Assembly: GCA_963666505.2 (NCBI GenBank)
Contig: CAXXXL010000001.1
Location: 248,001-312,000, forward strand
Origin: JABGQS01 sp963666505
GTDB taxonomy: Bacteria > Bacillota > Clostridia > Christensenellales > SZUA-584
Length of the DNA stretch: 64,000 nucleotides
Direction: 5' to 3'
The position numbers and the translations under genes are program-made. The notes beneath the pieces are model-generated. The model did not search any database. It saw nothing but the letters and a program-made list of their open reading frames with translations, and had not been told where the DNA came from. Below are positions 24,569-33,683 of the stretch, piece after piece. Positions within the stretch are counted from its first letter, which is position 1, and every line of letters starts with the position of its first letter.

Positions 24569-25741
24569 ATGGAAAACAAAGCAGTATACATGGATAACTC
24601 GGCGGCGACCAGGCTAGATGAGCGTGTGCTCAAGGCTATGGAACCTTTATACATCGAAAATTACGCAGTGGCCACTTCAGAGTTTGGCTATTCGCAGGGA
24701 ATAGAAGCAAGAGAGATTTTGTCGCAGGCTAGAAAAGAGCTGGCGTCATATCTCGGCGCAGAGCCGGAAGAGCTGATATTCACATCCGGCAGCACAGAGT
24801 CGAGCAACATCGCAGTAAAGGGCGTTGCAAAGGCGCTTGGCAGCAAAAAAGGCAATCATATAATTGTTTCAAAGATAGAGGATTTCCCTGTTCTGCATAG
24901 CGCAAAAGCGCTGGAGAAACAAGGGTTTAAGGTTGACTATCTCGATGTTGATGAGTTTGGCCTTGTCAGCCTTAAGCAGCTCGAAGAGCTGATAACGGAC
25001 GAGACGATACTTGTATCCGTCCAGCACGCCAATCAGGAAATAGGCACAGTGCAGGATATCGAGGCTATCGGTAAACTCTGCAAAAATAAAGGCGTTCTGT
25101 TCCATACAGATGCGACTCATTCGTTCAGGCGGCTGCCTCTGGATGTAAATAAAATCGGCGCAGACCTGGTAACTATTTCTGCGCATACCATCCACGGTCC
25201 GAAAGGTATAGGAGCGTTGTATGTGCGCAAAGGCACTTCGGTACTAAAAGTGCTGGACGGCGGATATCAGGAATCAGACCTTCGCCCGGGGATAGAAAAC
25301 ATACCGGGGGCTGTAGGCTTTGCAAAGGCTGCTTCGCTTATAACAGAAGAAGAGACAGAAAATCTGCGTAAGATGCGTGACAGGATTATAAAAATAATGA
25401 CCGAAAAGATACCGTTGACAACGCTCAACGGACATCCTGAGAAAAGACTGCCGCACAACGCAAACATAACCTTCCACCACGTCGAGGGCGAGTCGATTAC
25501 GCTCCACCTCGATATGTACGGAATAGCAGTAAGCACAGGCTCTGCATGTTTCAGCCGCTCGCTGGAGGCAAGCCACGTTATCTCAGCGATTGGCGGCGAC
25601 CACGAGAGAGCGCACGGCTCAATACGTTTCACATTCGGACGTTTCAATTCGATGGAAGAGGTAGAACTCGTGGCCGAAAGGCTGGCAGAAATAATAGAGA
25701 ATCTAAGAAGAATAAGCCCGCTTGGGAAAGAGGAGGAATAA
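24569..25741 (+). CDS. Cysteine desulfurase (NifS/IscS family)
   Basis: A PLP enzyme that removes sulfur from cysteine and holds it as persulfide on Cys327 in the loop STGSACFS. PLP forms a Schiff base with Lys212 in SAHTIHGPKG. The His in QHANQEIG stacks on the PLP ring. At 390 residues the length is that of NifS/IscS. ATG 24569 is preferred to GTG 24560, which lies within the GGCGGTG site. The gene is next to its scaffold protein, overlapping in operon with TusA-like and DsrE-like genes, so it is the sulfur donor of the operon. Confidence 0.93.
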   Translation: MENKAVYMDNSAATRLDERVLKAMEPLYIENYAVATSEFGYSQGIEAREILSQARKELASYLGAEPEELIFTSGSTESSNIAVKGVAKALGSKKGNHIIVSKIEDFPVLHSAKALEKQGFKVDYLDVDEFGLVSLKQLEELITDETILVSVQHANQEIGTVQDIEAIGKLCKNKGVLFHTDATHSFRRLPLDVNKIGADLVTISAHTIHGPKGIGALYVRKGTSVLKVLDGGYQESDLRPGIENIPGAVGFAKAASLITEEETENLRKMRDRIIKIMTEKIPLTTLNGHPEKRLPHNANITFHHVEGESITLHLDMYGIAVSTGSACFSRSLEASHVISAIGGDHERAHGSIRFTFGRFNSMEEVELVAERLAEIIENLRRISPLGKEEE

Positions 25742-25743
25742 AA

Positions 25744-26379
25744 ATGGCATTTCCATATAACGATAAAGTTCTGGAACATTTCAGAAATCCGAAGAACGTC
25801 GGAAGAATAAAAGATGCAGACGGACAGGCGACGGAAGGAAGTCCCGCCTGCGGAGACATGGTCTCGCTCTACCTTAAGGTAGACGAAAAAACGAAGGTGA
25901 TCGAAGATATCAAATTCGAGTCATACGGCTGTGCATCAAACATTGCAACAGCTTCGATAATAACAGAGCTTGCCAAGGGTAAGACTCTTGATACAGCAAA
26001 GAGCATAACATGGCAGCAGGCTCAGGAAGCGCTCGGAGGTCTGCCTTCCATCAAGGCTCACTGCTCCGTGCTTGCGGTAGAGAGCCTTCGTGCAGCCGTG
26101 CGCAACTACGAAGAAAAGCACGGCCTCTCGGAAAACAGGGAGCCGACAAGCGCCGAAATAGTCAAAAAGCGCCTGACGAGGGTGATGAACCCAATGAAAG
26201 GCCTCGATATGGTCGCAACCGACATGGTAAAGGACATAAAGGTAGAGGACGGCGTGGTTTCGATAACGGTAGACCTGCCGGAAGCTCACCAGTTCGCAGC
26301 CAACATAAAGGAAGAAGTAAAAGAACGTATAGAACCGCTTTGGGACGTTAAAAAGGTGAATATAAAGTTCGAAGACTAA
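25744..26379 (+). CDS. Iron-sulfur scaffold IscU/NifU fused to a MIP18-like (DUF59) domain
   Basis: Residues 1-125 are a NifU N-terminal/IscU scaffold with the three cluster-ligand cysteines Cys36 (PACGD), Cys63 (YGCASN) and Cys107 (KAHCSV) and the adjacent Asp38 that controls cluster release. Residues about 138-211 form a second domain (LTRVMNPMKGLDMVATDMVKDIKVEDG) resembling the MIP18/SufT/PaaD-type Fe-S maturation fold, but without a conserved Cys. IscU alone is about 130 residues, so this is a true fusion. It begins 2 bases after the desulfurase stop. The fusion places cluster assembly and a targeting or maturation function in one chain; this division of labour is inferred. Confidence 0.88.
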   Translation: MAFPYNDKVLEHFRNPKNVGRIKDADGQATEGSPACGDMVSLYLKVDEKTKVIEDIKFESYGCASNIATASIITELAKGKTLDTAKSITWQQAQEALGGLPSIKAHCSVLAVESLRAAVRNYEEKHGLSENREPTSAEIVKKRLTRVMNPMKGLDMVATDMVKDIKVEDGVVSITVDLPEAHQFAANIKEEVKERIEPLWDVKKVNIKFED

Positions 26380-26395
26380 TCGATGAACGCAGTTA

Positions 26396-26430
26396 AAAAG
26401 GAGCAGAGGAATGAGCTGTTCCTTTTAATT
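26396..26430 (+). terminator. Terminator of the sulfur/Fe-S operon
   Basis: AAAAGGAGCAG (26396-26406) pairs with CTGTTCCTTTT (26416-26426) around a 9-base loop, with a T-rich tail. Confidence 0.85.
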
Positions 26431-26459
26431 TTATATAAATAAATGCAGGAGGATGCGAT

Positions 26460-27443
26460 ATGAGAGCTGTACTGTGGACAAAATACGGCAGCCCGGATGG
26501 TCTGCTGCTCAAAGATATAGACATGCCGGAGCAAACCGAAGGACATGTTTTGATTAAAGTTCGTGCCACTACCGTGATAACGGGTGACTGCGAGATGAGA
26601 AGCTTAAAGCTTCCCTTTGCACTAAGGCTGCCCATTCGTTTGATGAACGGTATAAAAGCGCCGAAAAGGCTAACGCTGCTGGGGCAGGAATTTGCAGGCG
26701 ACGTAGTGAATTCAGCCGGCGACAAACCGAAATTCAAACCGGCAGAGCGTGTATTCGGAGCGACGGGCTTCGGTGTCGGTACATATGCACAGTTCATAAA
26801 CCTGCCGCTTGCTTCGTCCGATACGGTGATAAGCCGCATTCCCGAAGGTATATCATACAGCCAGGCAGCCGCACTGCCGGTAGGCGGTCTCGAAGCGCTC
26901 CACTTTTTGAGAAAGGCGGATATAATAGAGGGCACAAATATTCTAATCAATGGTGCCGGAGGAAGCATCGGCACATATGCGATACAGCTTGCCAAACACT
27001 ACGGCGCTCATGTGACTGCGGTAGACATATCTGCCAAGCATGACACTATGCTCTCGTGCGGAGCCGACGAAGTGATAGACTATACGGTGCACGATTTCAC
27101 CAAAGATAAAAAGAAATTCGACGTAATATTCGACATAGTGGGCAAAGCGCCCTTCTTTGCAAGCATAAGGCATCTTAATAAAAACGGCACATATCTTCTG
27201 TCCAACCCTATGTTTACAAGGATGTTGCTTGGCTTGTTTGTTAGCCTTGGCTCAAAGAGATCAATAGCCGGCGTATCCGGCAAAGCGCCGGAAGACCTTG
27301 AATACCTAATGGGACTCGTTCAGGAAAATGTGATAAAGCCGGTGATAGACAGACGGTTCGAACTGGCACAGATGCAGCAAGCCCACGCATATGTTGATTC
27401 GGGGATGAAAAAAGGCAGCCTTGTGATTACAGTAGACGAGTAG
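26460..27443 (+). CDS. Zinc-independent MDR oxidoreductase (NADPH:quinone reductase-like)
   Basis: A medium-chain dehydrogenase/reductase of 327 residues of the quinone oxidoreductase/zeta-crystallin group. The N-terminal GroES-like part has LWTKYGSPDGLLLKDIDMPE and LGQEFAGDV; the NADPH-binding part has ILINGAGGSIGTYAIQLAKHYGAHVTAVD. No catalytic or structural zinc cysteines are present. Such proteins reduce quinones or alpha,beta-unsaturated carbonyls. AGGAGG stands at the ideal distance. It is a single gene after a terminator, and no regulator lies next to it. Confidence 0.88.
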   Translation: MRAVLWTKYGSPDGLLLKDIDMPEQTEGHVLIKVRATTVITGDCEMRSLKLPFALRLPIRLMNGIKAPKRLTLLGQEFAGDVVNSAGDKPKFKPAERVFGATGFGVGTYAQFINLPLASSDTVISRIPEGISYSQAAALPVGGLEALHFLRKADIIEGTNILINGAGGSIGTYAIQLAKHYGAHVTAVDISAKHDTMLSCGADEVIDYTVHDFTKDKKKFDVIFDIVGKAPFFASIRHLNKNGTYLLSNPMFTRMLLGLFVSLGSKRSIAGVSGKAPEDLEYLMGLVQENVIKPVIDRRFELAQMQQAHAYVDSGMKKGSLVITVDE

Positions 27444-28010
27444 ACAAAACTCAATATAGGCAATGAAAAAATTTTCTGTTTAATGGATATGAATAAGGGT
27501 ATAAATAAAAATATACAAAAAAGAAAATAATGTATAATAACTAAAATTATGGGAAAAACATAAAAGCATCACCGAGAGAGCAGGATTAATAATAAATGTT
27601 GTGATTATATACTGTTTAGATGCTTTTGAGACAAAGGCATACGTTTTATCCGGCATATAAACGATATTCGCTGGGACTTGCGTATAATACTACATCAGAT
27701 GTTATGGCTTAGTTTACGGAAGATGAAAGTAAAGATAGGAACCGGCCTGAAGAGATTAAGATGGCTAAAACAAGTGCTCTATTCCATTTTGCAGTGTACG
27801 GTGGGCTATACAATCATGGAATTTTGAGTGAAGGCAGAGAGAAGGCGCCGACGAAAAAATATAAAACTTAGAAAAACATAGAAATTTCATTACTATATAT
27901 GTGAAAAGCTCACATAATGAATAAGGATTTATCGAAATATGTGTTTGGGTTTATATTAATGTGTTTATTATTAGAGATGAGTATCACGAGCAGGAAGGCA
28001 GCAGACATAA
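27444..28010. other. 567-bp intergenic stretch with a possible gene remnant
   Basis: The only protein-like frame runs from a stop near 27712 to a TAG at 27871: ATG 27761 opens 36 residues with SALFHFAVYGGLYNHGILSEG, preceded by a charged stretch. I do not recognise the family and there is no ribosome binding site, so it may be a decayed C-terminus. The rest is AT-rich without hairpins of note, with a poly-A-rich segment at 27470-27560. Confidence 0.35.
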
Positions 28011-29030
28011 ATGTCATACAACGATGAACCATTCAACGGCTCAAAAAACATTCTTAAGTTAGATGAAAACTTAAGAAAACTACTTAATTCACTACCTTAT
28101 CATGCAGGATTGATTGACCAGAATTTTCGCATCCTATTTGCGAACGACGCTATAGTTAAAAACAATCTCGATTTTGATTCAGCCAGTATAATTGGACAAA
28201 AATGCCACAGCGTTGTATTCGGAAAAGAAACACCTGAAGCTAATTGCCCGTTGGTTGGAAGCATATTATTGGGCGATATCAAAGAACGAGAGATATATGT
28301 AAACTGCCGTAAAATGTGGATCAAAGAGTCGATATACCCGACAGGTATAAAAACCGAAGACGGCAGAGATGTTTTCCTGCAAATCATCAGGGATATTACT
28401 AGTAAATATGAAGATCAAATGCAGATCAAGCAAAGCTTATCAAAGTTAAACCAGCTCACAGAGTCAAGTATAGTCGCCATTACCAGAATTGTAGAAAAAC
28501 GGGATGGATACACTTCGGGGCATCAAATAAAAGTAGGCAGGATATCAAAACAGATAGCTTTGGAACTCGGCCTGGATGATAATCAGGCAAGAGGAATAAG
28601 AATAGGCGGCATGCTGCACGATGTAGGGATGATAGGAATCTCGATCAAGATAATATCCAAACCCGGCAAACTCAGCGATACTGAAACGGCAATTATGCAA
28701 ACACATTCAAAAGCAGGTTACGATATTTTAAAAGACCTTGAGTTCGACTGGCCGATTGCAGATATGGTTGTTCAGCATCACGAAAGATTAGACGGATCAG
28801 GATATCCAAACAAACTACGTGGCGATGAAATAATCCTCGGAGCACGAATAATAGCAGTCGCAGATGTCTTTGACGCAATGACGTCATACAGGCCTTACAG
28901 ACCGGGGAAGCCTCCCCAAAAAGTGCTCGAAGAAATGGACAGGGACAAATCAAAACTGTACGATAAGGACGTTATCGAAGCTCTTATAAGGCTCTTTGAA
29001 AAAGGAAGCATCAAGGTGGAAGATCAGTGA
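28011..29030 (+). CDS. PAS-HD-GYP protein (probable c-di-GMP phosphodiesterase)
   Basis: A cytoplasmic protein of 339 residues with a PAS-like sensor domain (about 25-135, AGLIDQNFRILFANDAIV) and an HD-GYP domain (150-330). The metal-binding HD is at 203-204 (LHDVG) and the GYP loop at 264-266 (GSGYPNKLRGDEI). The PAS contains Cys65, Cys79 and Cys99, which could bind a cofactor, but no haem or flavin motif is clear. Followed by a diguanylate cyclase 122 bases downstream, it gives an opposed pair that can tune local c-di-GMP. The start ATG has a moderate GGAAGG upstream. Confidence 0.88.
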   Translation: MSYNDEPFNGSKNILKLDENLRKLLNSLPYHAGLIDQNFRILFANDAIVKNNLDFDSASIIGQKCHSVVFGKETPEANCPLVGSILLGDIKEREIYVNCRKMWIKESIYPTGIKTEDGRDVFLQIIRDITSKYEDQMQIKQSLSKLNQLTESSIVAITRIVEKRDGYTSGHQIKVGRISKQIALELGLDDNQARGIRIGGMLHDVGMIGISIKIISKPGKLSDTETAIMQTHSKAGYDILKDLEFDWPIADMVVQHHERLDGSGYPNKLRGDEIILGARIIAVADVFDAMTSYRPYRPGKPPQKVLEEMDRDKSKLYDKDVIEALIRLFEKGSIKVEDQ

Positions 29031-29152
29031 TATAAATTCAGTTCGATTACATCATTTAGCGACAGCTAGTCTTTCAAGCATATCAGGCCGATTGTTTATA
29101 ACAACCGAAACGGTGGTATATATTGGTGTAAGATATCGGAGAGATATATAAA

Positions 29153-30706
29153 ATGATGAAAAGAGTTATACTTGTCAGCATATTAGTATTTATTATTGCG
29201 TTCGTAGGGTTCTTTCTTTTAACAGTTGCAATGGAAAGAGAAGCCAATATAGAAAGGACACAGCTCATTCTTGAAGACGAAGCAATGCTCGTCCAAACGC
29301 AGAGCAATATCATTTCGTATGAGGTTAACAGATTCGTTAAAGACCTTGAATTTGCTGCACAGATATTTTCCGTCTACTCCGCCGATGGCGAGGGTTTTGA
29401 TACAGTGGCGGATATATGGAAAAGCTTTTCGGACAAAGAACGTATATATGATCAAATCAGATACATAGATAAGAATGGCGATGAGCTTATTCGTACAAAC
29501 TATAACGCTGAAGGCTCTGTTATTGTTGAAGAGCAGCTGCAGAACAAGAAAGACAGGTACTATTTCACAGATACATTCAGGCTTGATGAAGGACAGATAT
29601 ATATTTCGAAGCTCGATTTAAACATCGAAAACGGTGAAATAGAGCAACCTGTCAAGCCTATGATACGAATAGCAGCGCCTGTTGTAAGCGCTTCGGGAGA
29701 GAAAAAAGGTATAGTTATTGTAAACTACTGTGCGAAGAACCTGATAAACAACTTTGACAACATTGCACAAGCAAGCGATAATTCGGTTTATCTGCTGAAC
29801 AATGACGGTTATTGGCTGTCAAACAGCGATGATGAAAACGCAGAGTGGGCGTTCATGTACGAAGATAAGCTGGATATCCGGCTGGGAAACTTCTATCCGG
29901 AGGAATGGGAGCAGATATCAAAAAACCAGAACGGAACTATAAATTCAGACAACGGTGTTTTCATATATAAACATGTGTGGTCTTCAGATGAGGAGAATTC
30001 GAATATTGTTAACGGAGAAGGCAGTTGGATCGTGTTGTCATACATATCTCCGGATAATGCGTATGGCCAGGGTATAATAACTTCGTTCTGGTCGAATGCA
30101 GTTTATATATTGAAGAAAGAACATGCAACGTATATTTCACTGATTATAATATCTGCAATGTCGACAGTTCTGATAGCAATACGCTACAGAACGGACAAGC
30201 GCCGCAGGTTTTTCTCGGAATATGATAATATGACAAAGGTTTATAACCGCCGGGCAGGGCTGTATATTCTCTCCAAGGTATATAAAGAGGCTAAACGGAA
30301 ATCAGCAGATTTGTCCATATGCTTCATTGACGTAAACGGACTTAAAAATGTAAATGATGTCCTGGGTCACGAAAAGGGTGACGAGCTGCTAAGAACGGTG
30401 GTAGATTGTATAAATTCCAGTATAAGAAATACAGACCTGGTGGCCAGAATAGGCGGGGACGAATTTTTAGTAGTTCTTCCGGATAGCAACAAAGAGATTG
30501 CCGAAACGGTTTGGCAGCGTGTTACAGCTTCCATAAATAAAGAGAACAATAAAGGCGACAGGGAATATTTAGTAAGCGCAAGCCATGGGGTAATGCAGTT
30601 TATGTTTGCAGAGGGCGAAAATATAAATGAAGTAATAAAAGCAGCTGATTCGCTTATGTATCAAGAAAAAAGTGAAGTTAAAAAAGGATTGAAAATTATA
30701 AAGTAG
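29153..30706 (+). CDS. Membrane diguanylate cyclase with extracellular Cache-like sensor
   Basis: A 517-residue protein: TM helix 5-27, an extracellular double-Cache-like region (30-320), a second TM helix (about 325-345) and a GGDEF domain (350-517). The active site is intact, RIGGDEF at 432-438. The extracellular part has KDRYYFTDTFR and VYLLNNDGYWLSN, features of dCache sensors for small ligands. Two ATGs overlap at the start; 29153 is taken as first. No RxxD inhibitory site is obvious. It probably makes c-di-GMP in response to an outside signal, opposite to the HD-GYP protein upstream. Confidence 0.9.
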   Translation: MMKRVILVSILVFIIAFVGFFLLTVAMEREANIERTQLILEDEAMLVQTQSNIISYEVNRFVKDLEFAAQIFSVYSADGEGFDTVADIWKSFSDKERIYDQIRYIDKNGDELIRTNYNAEGSVIVEEQLQNKKDRYYFTDTFRLDEGQIYISKLDLNIENGEIEQPVKPMIRIAAPVVSASGEKKGIVIVNYCAKNLINNFDNIAQASDNSVYLLNNDGYWLSNSDDENAEWAFMYEDKLDIRLGNFYPEEWEQISKNQNGTINSDNGVFIYKHVWSSDEENSNIVNGEGSWIVLSYISPDNAYGQGIITSFWSNAVYILKKEHATYISLIIISAMSTVLIAIRYRTDKRRRFFSEYDNMTKVYNRRAGLYILSKVYKEAKRKSADLSICFIDVNGLKNVNDVLGHEKGDELLRTVVDCINSSIRNTDLVARIGGDEFLVVLPDSNKEIAETVWQRVTASINKENNKGDREYLVSASHGVMQFMFAEGENINEVIKAADSLMYQEKSEVKKGLKIIK

Positions 30707-30719
30707 AAATAGATATTAA

Positions 30720-30752
30720 TAGAAAAGGAGCTGCCAAGCAGCTCCTTTTCTA
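30720..30752. terminator. Bidirectional terminator between convergent genes
   Basis: TAGAAAAGGAGCTGC (30720-30734) pairs perfectly with GCAGCTCCTTTTCTA (30738-30752) around a CAA loop. It lies between the diguanylate cyclase (+) and the ferritin-like gene (-), whose last bases it contains. Confidence 0.9.
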
Positions 30753-31052
30753 TTCGAGTTTTTCAATTTCCTCTTCAACTTCCTGCGCGCCTTCCGTATA
30801 AAACCCCTCTTCGTCGGGGGCAAGCTCTTTTAGCAGCCTTAAAAACTCTCCGGCGTGCACACGCTCCTCGTCTGCGATGTCCTCGAGCACGGCTATGGCC
30901 AGCTTATTGTCGGTGGATTCAGCCAGCTGCATATAAAGCTGTATGGCTTCATACTCGGCGGCTATCATAAACCGCACGGCTCTTATAAGTTCTGCATCTG
31001 TCAGCTTGCGGTTTTCCTTCAATCCGGCAAACGGTGTTCCAAAATCGGGCAT
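30750..31052 (-). CDS. Short ferritin-like/rubrerythrin-family protein
   Basis: A 100-residue helical protein, MPDFGTPFAGLKENRKLTDAEL at the start, with the iron-binding pattern AAEYEAIQLYMQL on helix 1 and DEERVHAGEF (ExxH) on helix 2. With only two main helices it must form dimers to complete a four-helix bundle, like the encapsulated ferritins and related half-ferritins. Its role is probably iron or peroxide handling. An AGGAGG-type site (GGAGGAG) precedes the ATG. No encapsulin gene is in this window, and no cargo-loading extension is obvious: the C-terminus is simply acidic (EEEIEKLE). Confidence 0.85.
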   Translation of the reverse strand: MPDFGTPFAGLKENRKLTDAELIRAVRFMIAAEYEAIQLYMQLAESTDNKLAIAVLEDIADEERVHAGEFLRLLKELAPDEEGFYTEGAQEVEEEIEKLE

Positions 31053-31227
31053 AATTAAACTCCTCCTTTAGTAATTATCGTTATGGGTATTATACCAAAA
31101 AAAGAGATAAAAATAAACCGCAGGAAGGGAATTCGGTGCGTTGTCTTACCACATTATAGTTAAAACGCATTTATGTTATAATACTATTAAATTATTTCCG
31201 GTAGTGTCTGCATAAAGGAGGCTCGAT

Positions 31228-31670
31228 TTGTATAAGAAACTGATATTTATTATCCTGACTGCGCTGATGATACTCTCATACGGCTGTGCAGATGTATCCA
31301 TAGCCCCTGTCGTTCAGGGTTCACCTGACGCGCAGGATGCTCAGCCAACACCGGCTCGGCGGCAATAGATGAGGTGTTTCAGGCAACGCAAATAACAAAC
31401 CTGGCGGGCATGAAAGATTACGCATTCTACTGGACATCAACTACCCACCTTGATGGTATGCCCAAAGGCAGCCGCGCGGCATACGTGTCGTTCGGCGAAG
31501 CGCTCGGCAAGATGAACGGTAAGATTATGGACGTGCACGGAGCGGGCACCCAGCGCAGCGACCTTAAAGAAGGTGAAGATTCTTCCGATTACCCTTACAC
31601 CAACGAGCAGGCGCCCCAGGGCGATGTGATATGCGTGTATAACCTTGTTCGTCTCGTAAGAATACCTTAA
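31228..31670 (+). pseudogene. DUF1566-type lipoprotein gene collapsed by internal deletion and frameshift
   Basis: TTG 31228 with AAAGGAGG upstream starts a lipoprotein signal peptide (ILSYGC lipobox), which runs into a stop after 46 codons. In the adjoining frame the reading continues from about 31360 with FQATQITNLAGMKDYAFYWTSTTH, KIMDVHGAGTQRSD and VYNLVRLVRIP. These are the C-terminal landmarks of DUF1566 (Lcl) domains, which normally need about 200-350 residues in front. The middle of the gene is thus missing. A promoter-like TATAAT is at 31177-31182. Confidence 0.75.
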
Positions 31671-31689
31671 CATGATAATAAGAAAAATA

Positions 31690-31717
31690 AAAAAGGAGCG
31701 GCTGGCCGCTCCTTTTT
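31690..31717. terminator. Bidirectional terminator between the DUF1566 remnant and the BceB-like gene
   Basis: AAAAAGGAGCGGC (31690-31702) pairs with GCCGCTCCTTTTT (31705-31717); the arms give T tracts in both directions. Confidence 0.9.
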
Positions 31718-31727
31718 GCTGCCTTTT

Positions 31728-33683
31728 CTACTTCACAGCCTGCTTGTACTGGGCTTTGGTAATGAAGTAGAAAACTGTATAAACTATTGTATATGCCGCA
31801 TACATCACGAGCGAAGTTTTAAGAACGCTTATGAACGTATTGCCGCCTGACGTTATCAAATATGAGAATAACAGCGTATCCGCCCCTTTCATTGCAAACA
31901 CAGAATGTACTATCCCGAGTATCAGCGGAAAGAAAAATATAGGCTTCAACCGCTTTCTTATAACGGAGTTTTCTTCCTCGGCGCTCATGCCGATCTTCCT
32001 GAGCATCGCATACTGTTTCTTCTCTTCGGTAGCTATGGTTATTTGCTTGAAATACAGCATGCTGGCAGTCATTAGCATGAACACAGTGCACATGAAAAAC
32101 CCTATGAAACACAATAGCCCGAATACGCTCAGCAGCTCGTTATTATAATTGTAAGCGAGTCTGGAATAAGCGGCCCTGCCGGAGACTGTTTCATCAAGCG
32201 CTTCCGCCAGTTCTTTGTTTTTCAGCGCTCCGTCATAGTTTATTCCGATGACTTTGGCAGCTTCACCATAATCGCTTGTGCGCTTGGTTATGATGCCTTG
32301 TGCTGCCAGCCTGTCATAGTCTTCGTCATTAATAACTATAACAAAGAAATAGTATGAAAAGTTACTGGAGCTGCTCGACTGAAAATAATCTGCGTCAAGC
32401 ACAGTGTCACCGTACACGAGCTTTGTTTCGTCGTTTACCGCAACATCATTAAAGTTCCTGTATACTATGAGCGCATCACCCTTCTTTACATCCGCCTGCT
32501 CCATACTGTTCTTTGCTTTTGCAGCTATCGCATTATAATCGCTCTGTTTAAAAGTCCCGATTGGTTCGGTCAGCCCGCTGAAGTCTCGTGAGGCATTCAG
32601 AATTTCAGGTGAAGATTCATAACGCTCAAATGTAATCTCATCAGTTATATTAACGCCATTTTCCTCAAACACGTCCTTTACGTCTTGTGTCAGAGTCTTA
32701 TCTTCGGATATCAGATACACATCAAATACACTGGTGTCATACGTCTGGCTTTCTGCGTTCTGGAAAAGTGTATACCCAAAAGCCACAGCAGTAGTCCCAA
32801 TAGCAACTAGTATGGCGATAGTCGCCATCATAGAAGCCATCGTCCTTGAGCGGTGCGCCAGTAGTGAGGTCGATACAAGCCTTGTCTTTTTATACAGAGC
32901 CTTCTTGTTGCGCTTTAAAAGATGCATCACCTTCTGGAATCCGCCAAAAAAGAACAGGTATGTACCGACAACAGTCACTATTATTACGGGTATCATCACA
33001 ATTATAATAACGCCTGCGTTTGGTAATACCGCAAGAAAATATCCTGTAGCTATCAGCAATATAGACAGCACCATCATGACATAAGAGCCTTTGCTGCGCC
33101 CTTCCGAAACCTTGTCACCTTTAAAGAGGTCAGCAAGCTGAAACTTTGAAATCAGCCGTCTGCCTGAAAGCCCCATGAACATGAAAATCACAGTATATAT
33201 GATACATGTCGCTATAACTGCGGCAGGCTCGATGGAAAATGCAATGCCGCCGCTGTATGCGGACATCACCATTTTTAACAGTATCATCGTAAGCAGTTTA
33301 GACAAGAATATACCAAGCACAATTGCCGTTGCCAGAGCTGCAAATCCCAATATAAGCGTCTCGAGGAAAAGCATCCGTCCTATCTTGGCGTTCTCCATAC
33401 CAAACAACGCATAAGTCGATATCTCTTTTTTACGTGCCCGAATAAAGCTGTTGTTAGAGCTGATAAGAAAGAAAAGTGTGAAAATCAGCATTGCAATGCC
33501 AAAGCCTATAAACATGGTCTGATAGTTAGAGCTGCTGCCGATCTTGCTGCTGACGCTCTCGCTCAGTGCAAGCGCAAGGAAAGTATACGTGGTAAATATG
33601 CAGAACCACATGGCGAAAAAATACACGGCATACTTTTTAAGATTGCGCCGTATATTTGAAAAAGCGAGTTTGCCTATGTTCAC
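31728..33683 (-). CDS. BceB-like ABC transporter permease (FtsX family)
   Basis: A 651-residue permease with about ten membrane helices, an FtsX-type domain near the N-terminus (60-230) and another at the C-terminus (540-640), and a large extracellular loop of about 200 residues (about 325-525) between TM7 and TM8, the peptide-sensing loop of the BceB group. The family removes or senses cell-wall-active peptides such as bacitracin. It overlaps the ATPase gene by 4 bases (ATGA). The sensor kinase and response regulator lie directly upstream on the same strand, forming the full Bce-type module. The target antimicrobial is unknown. Confidence 0.9.
   Translation of the reverse strand: MNIGKLAFSNIRRNLKKYAVYFFAMWFCIFTTYTFLALALSESVSSKIGSSSNYQTMFIGFGIAMLIFTLFFLISSNNSFIRARKKEISTYALFGMENAKIGRMLFLETLILGFAALATAIVLGIFLSKLLTMILLKMVMSAYSGGIAFSIEPAAVIATCIIYTVIFMFMGLSGRRLISKFQLADLFKGDKVSEGRSKGSYVMMVLSILLIATGYFLAVLPNAGVIIIVMIPVIIVTVVGTYLFFFGGFQKVMHLLKRNKKALYKKTRLVSTSLLAHRSRTMASMMATIAILVAIGTTAVAFGYTLFQNAESQTYDTSVFDVYLISEDKTLTQDVKDVFEENGVNITDEITFERYESSPEILNASRDFSGLTEPIGTFKQSDYNAIAAKAKNSMEQADVKKGDALIVYRNFNDVAVNDETKLVYGDTVLDADYFQSSSSSNFSYYFFVIVINDEDYDRLAAQGIITKRTSDYGEAAKVIGINYDGALKNKELAEALDETVSGRAAYSRLAYNYNNELLSVFGLLCFIGFFMCTVFMLMTASMLYFKQITIATEEKKQYAMLRKIGMSAEEENSVIRKRLKPIFFFPLILGIVHSVFAMKGADTLLFSYLITSGGNTFISVLKTSLVMYAAYTIVYTVFYFITKAQYKQAVK

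Noticed and set aside
25546..25743. N-terminal extension of the IscU fusion in its own frame
   Set aside because: The extension overlaps the cysteine desulfurase gene and is rich in Arg and Gly; the real start is ATG 25744.
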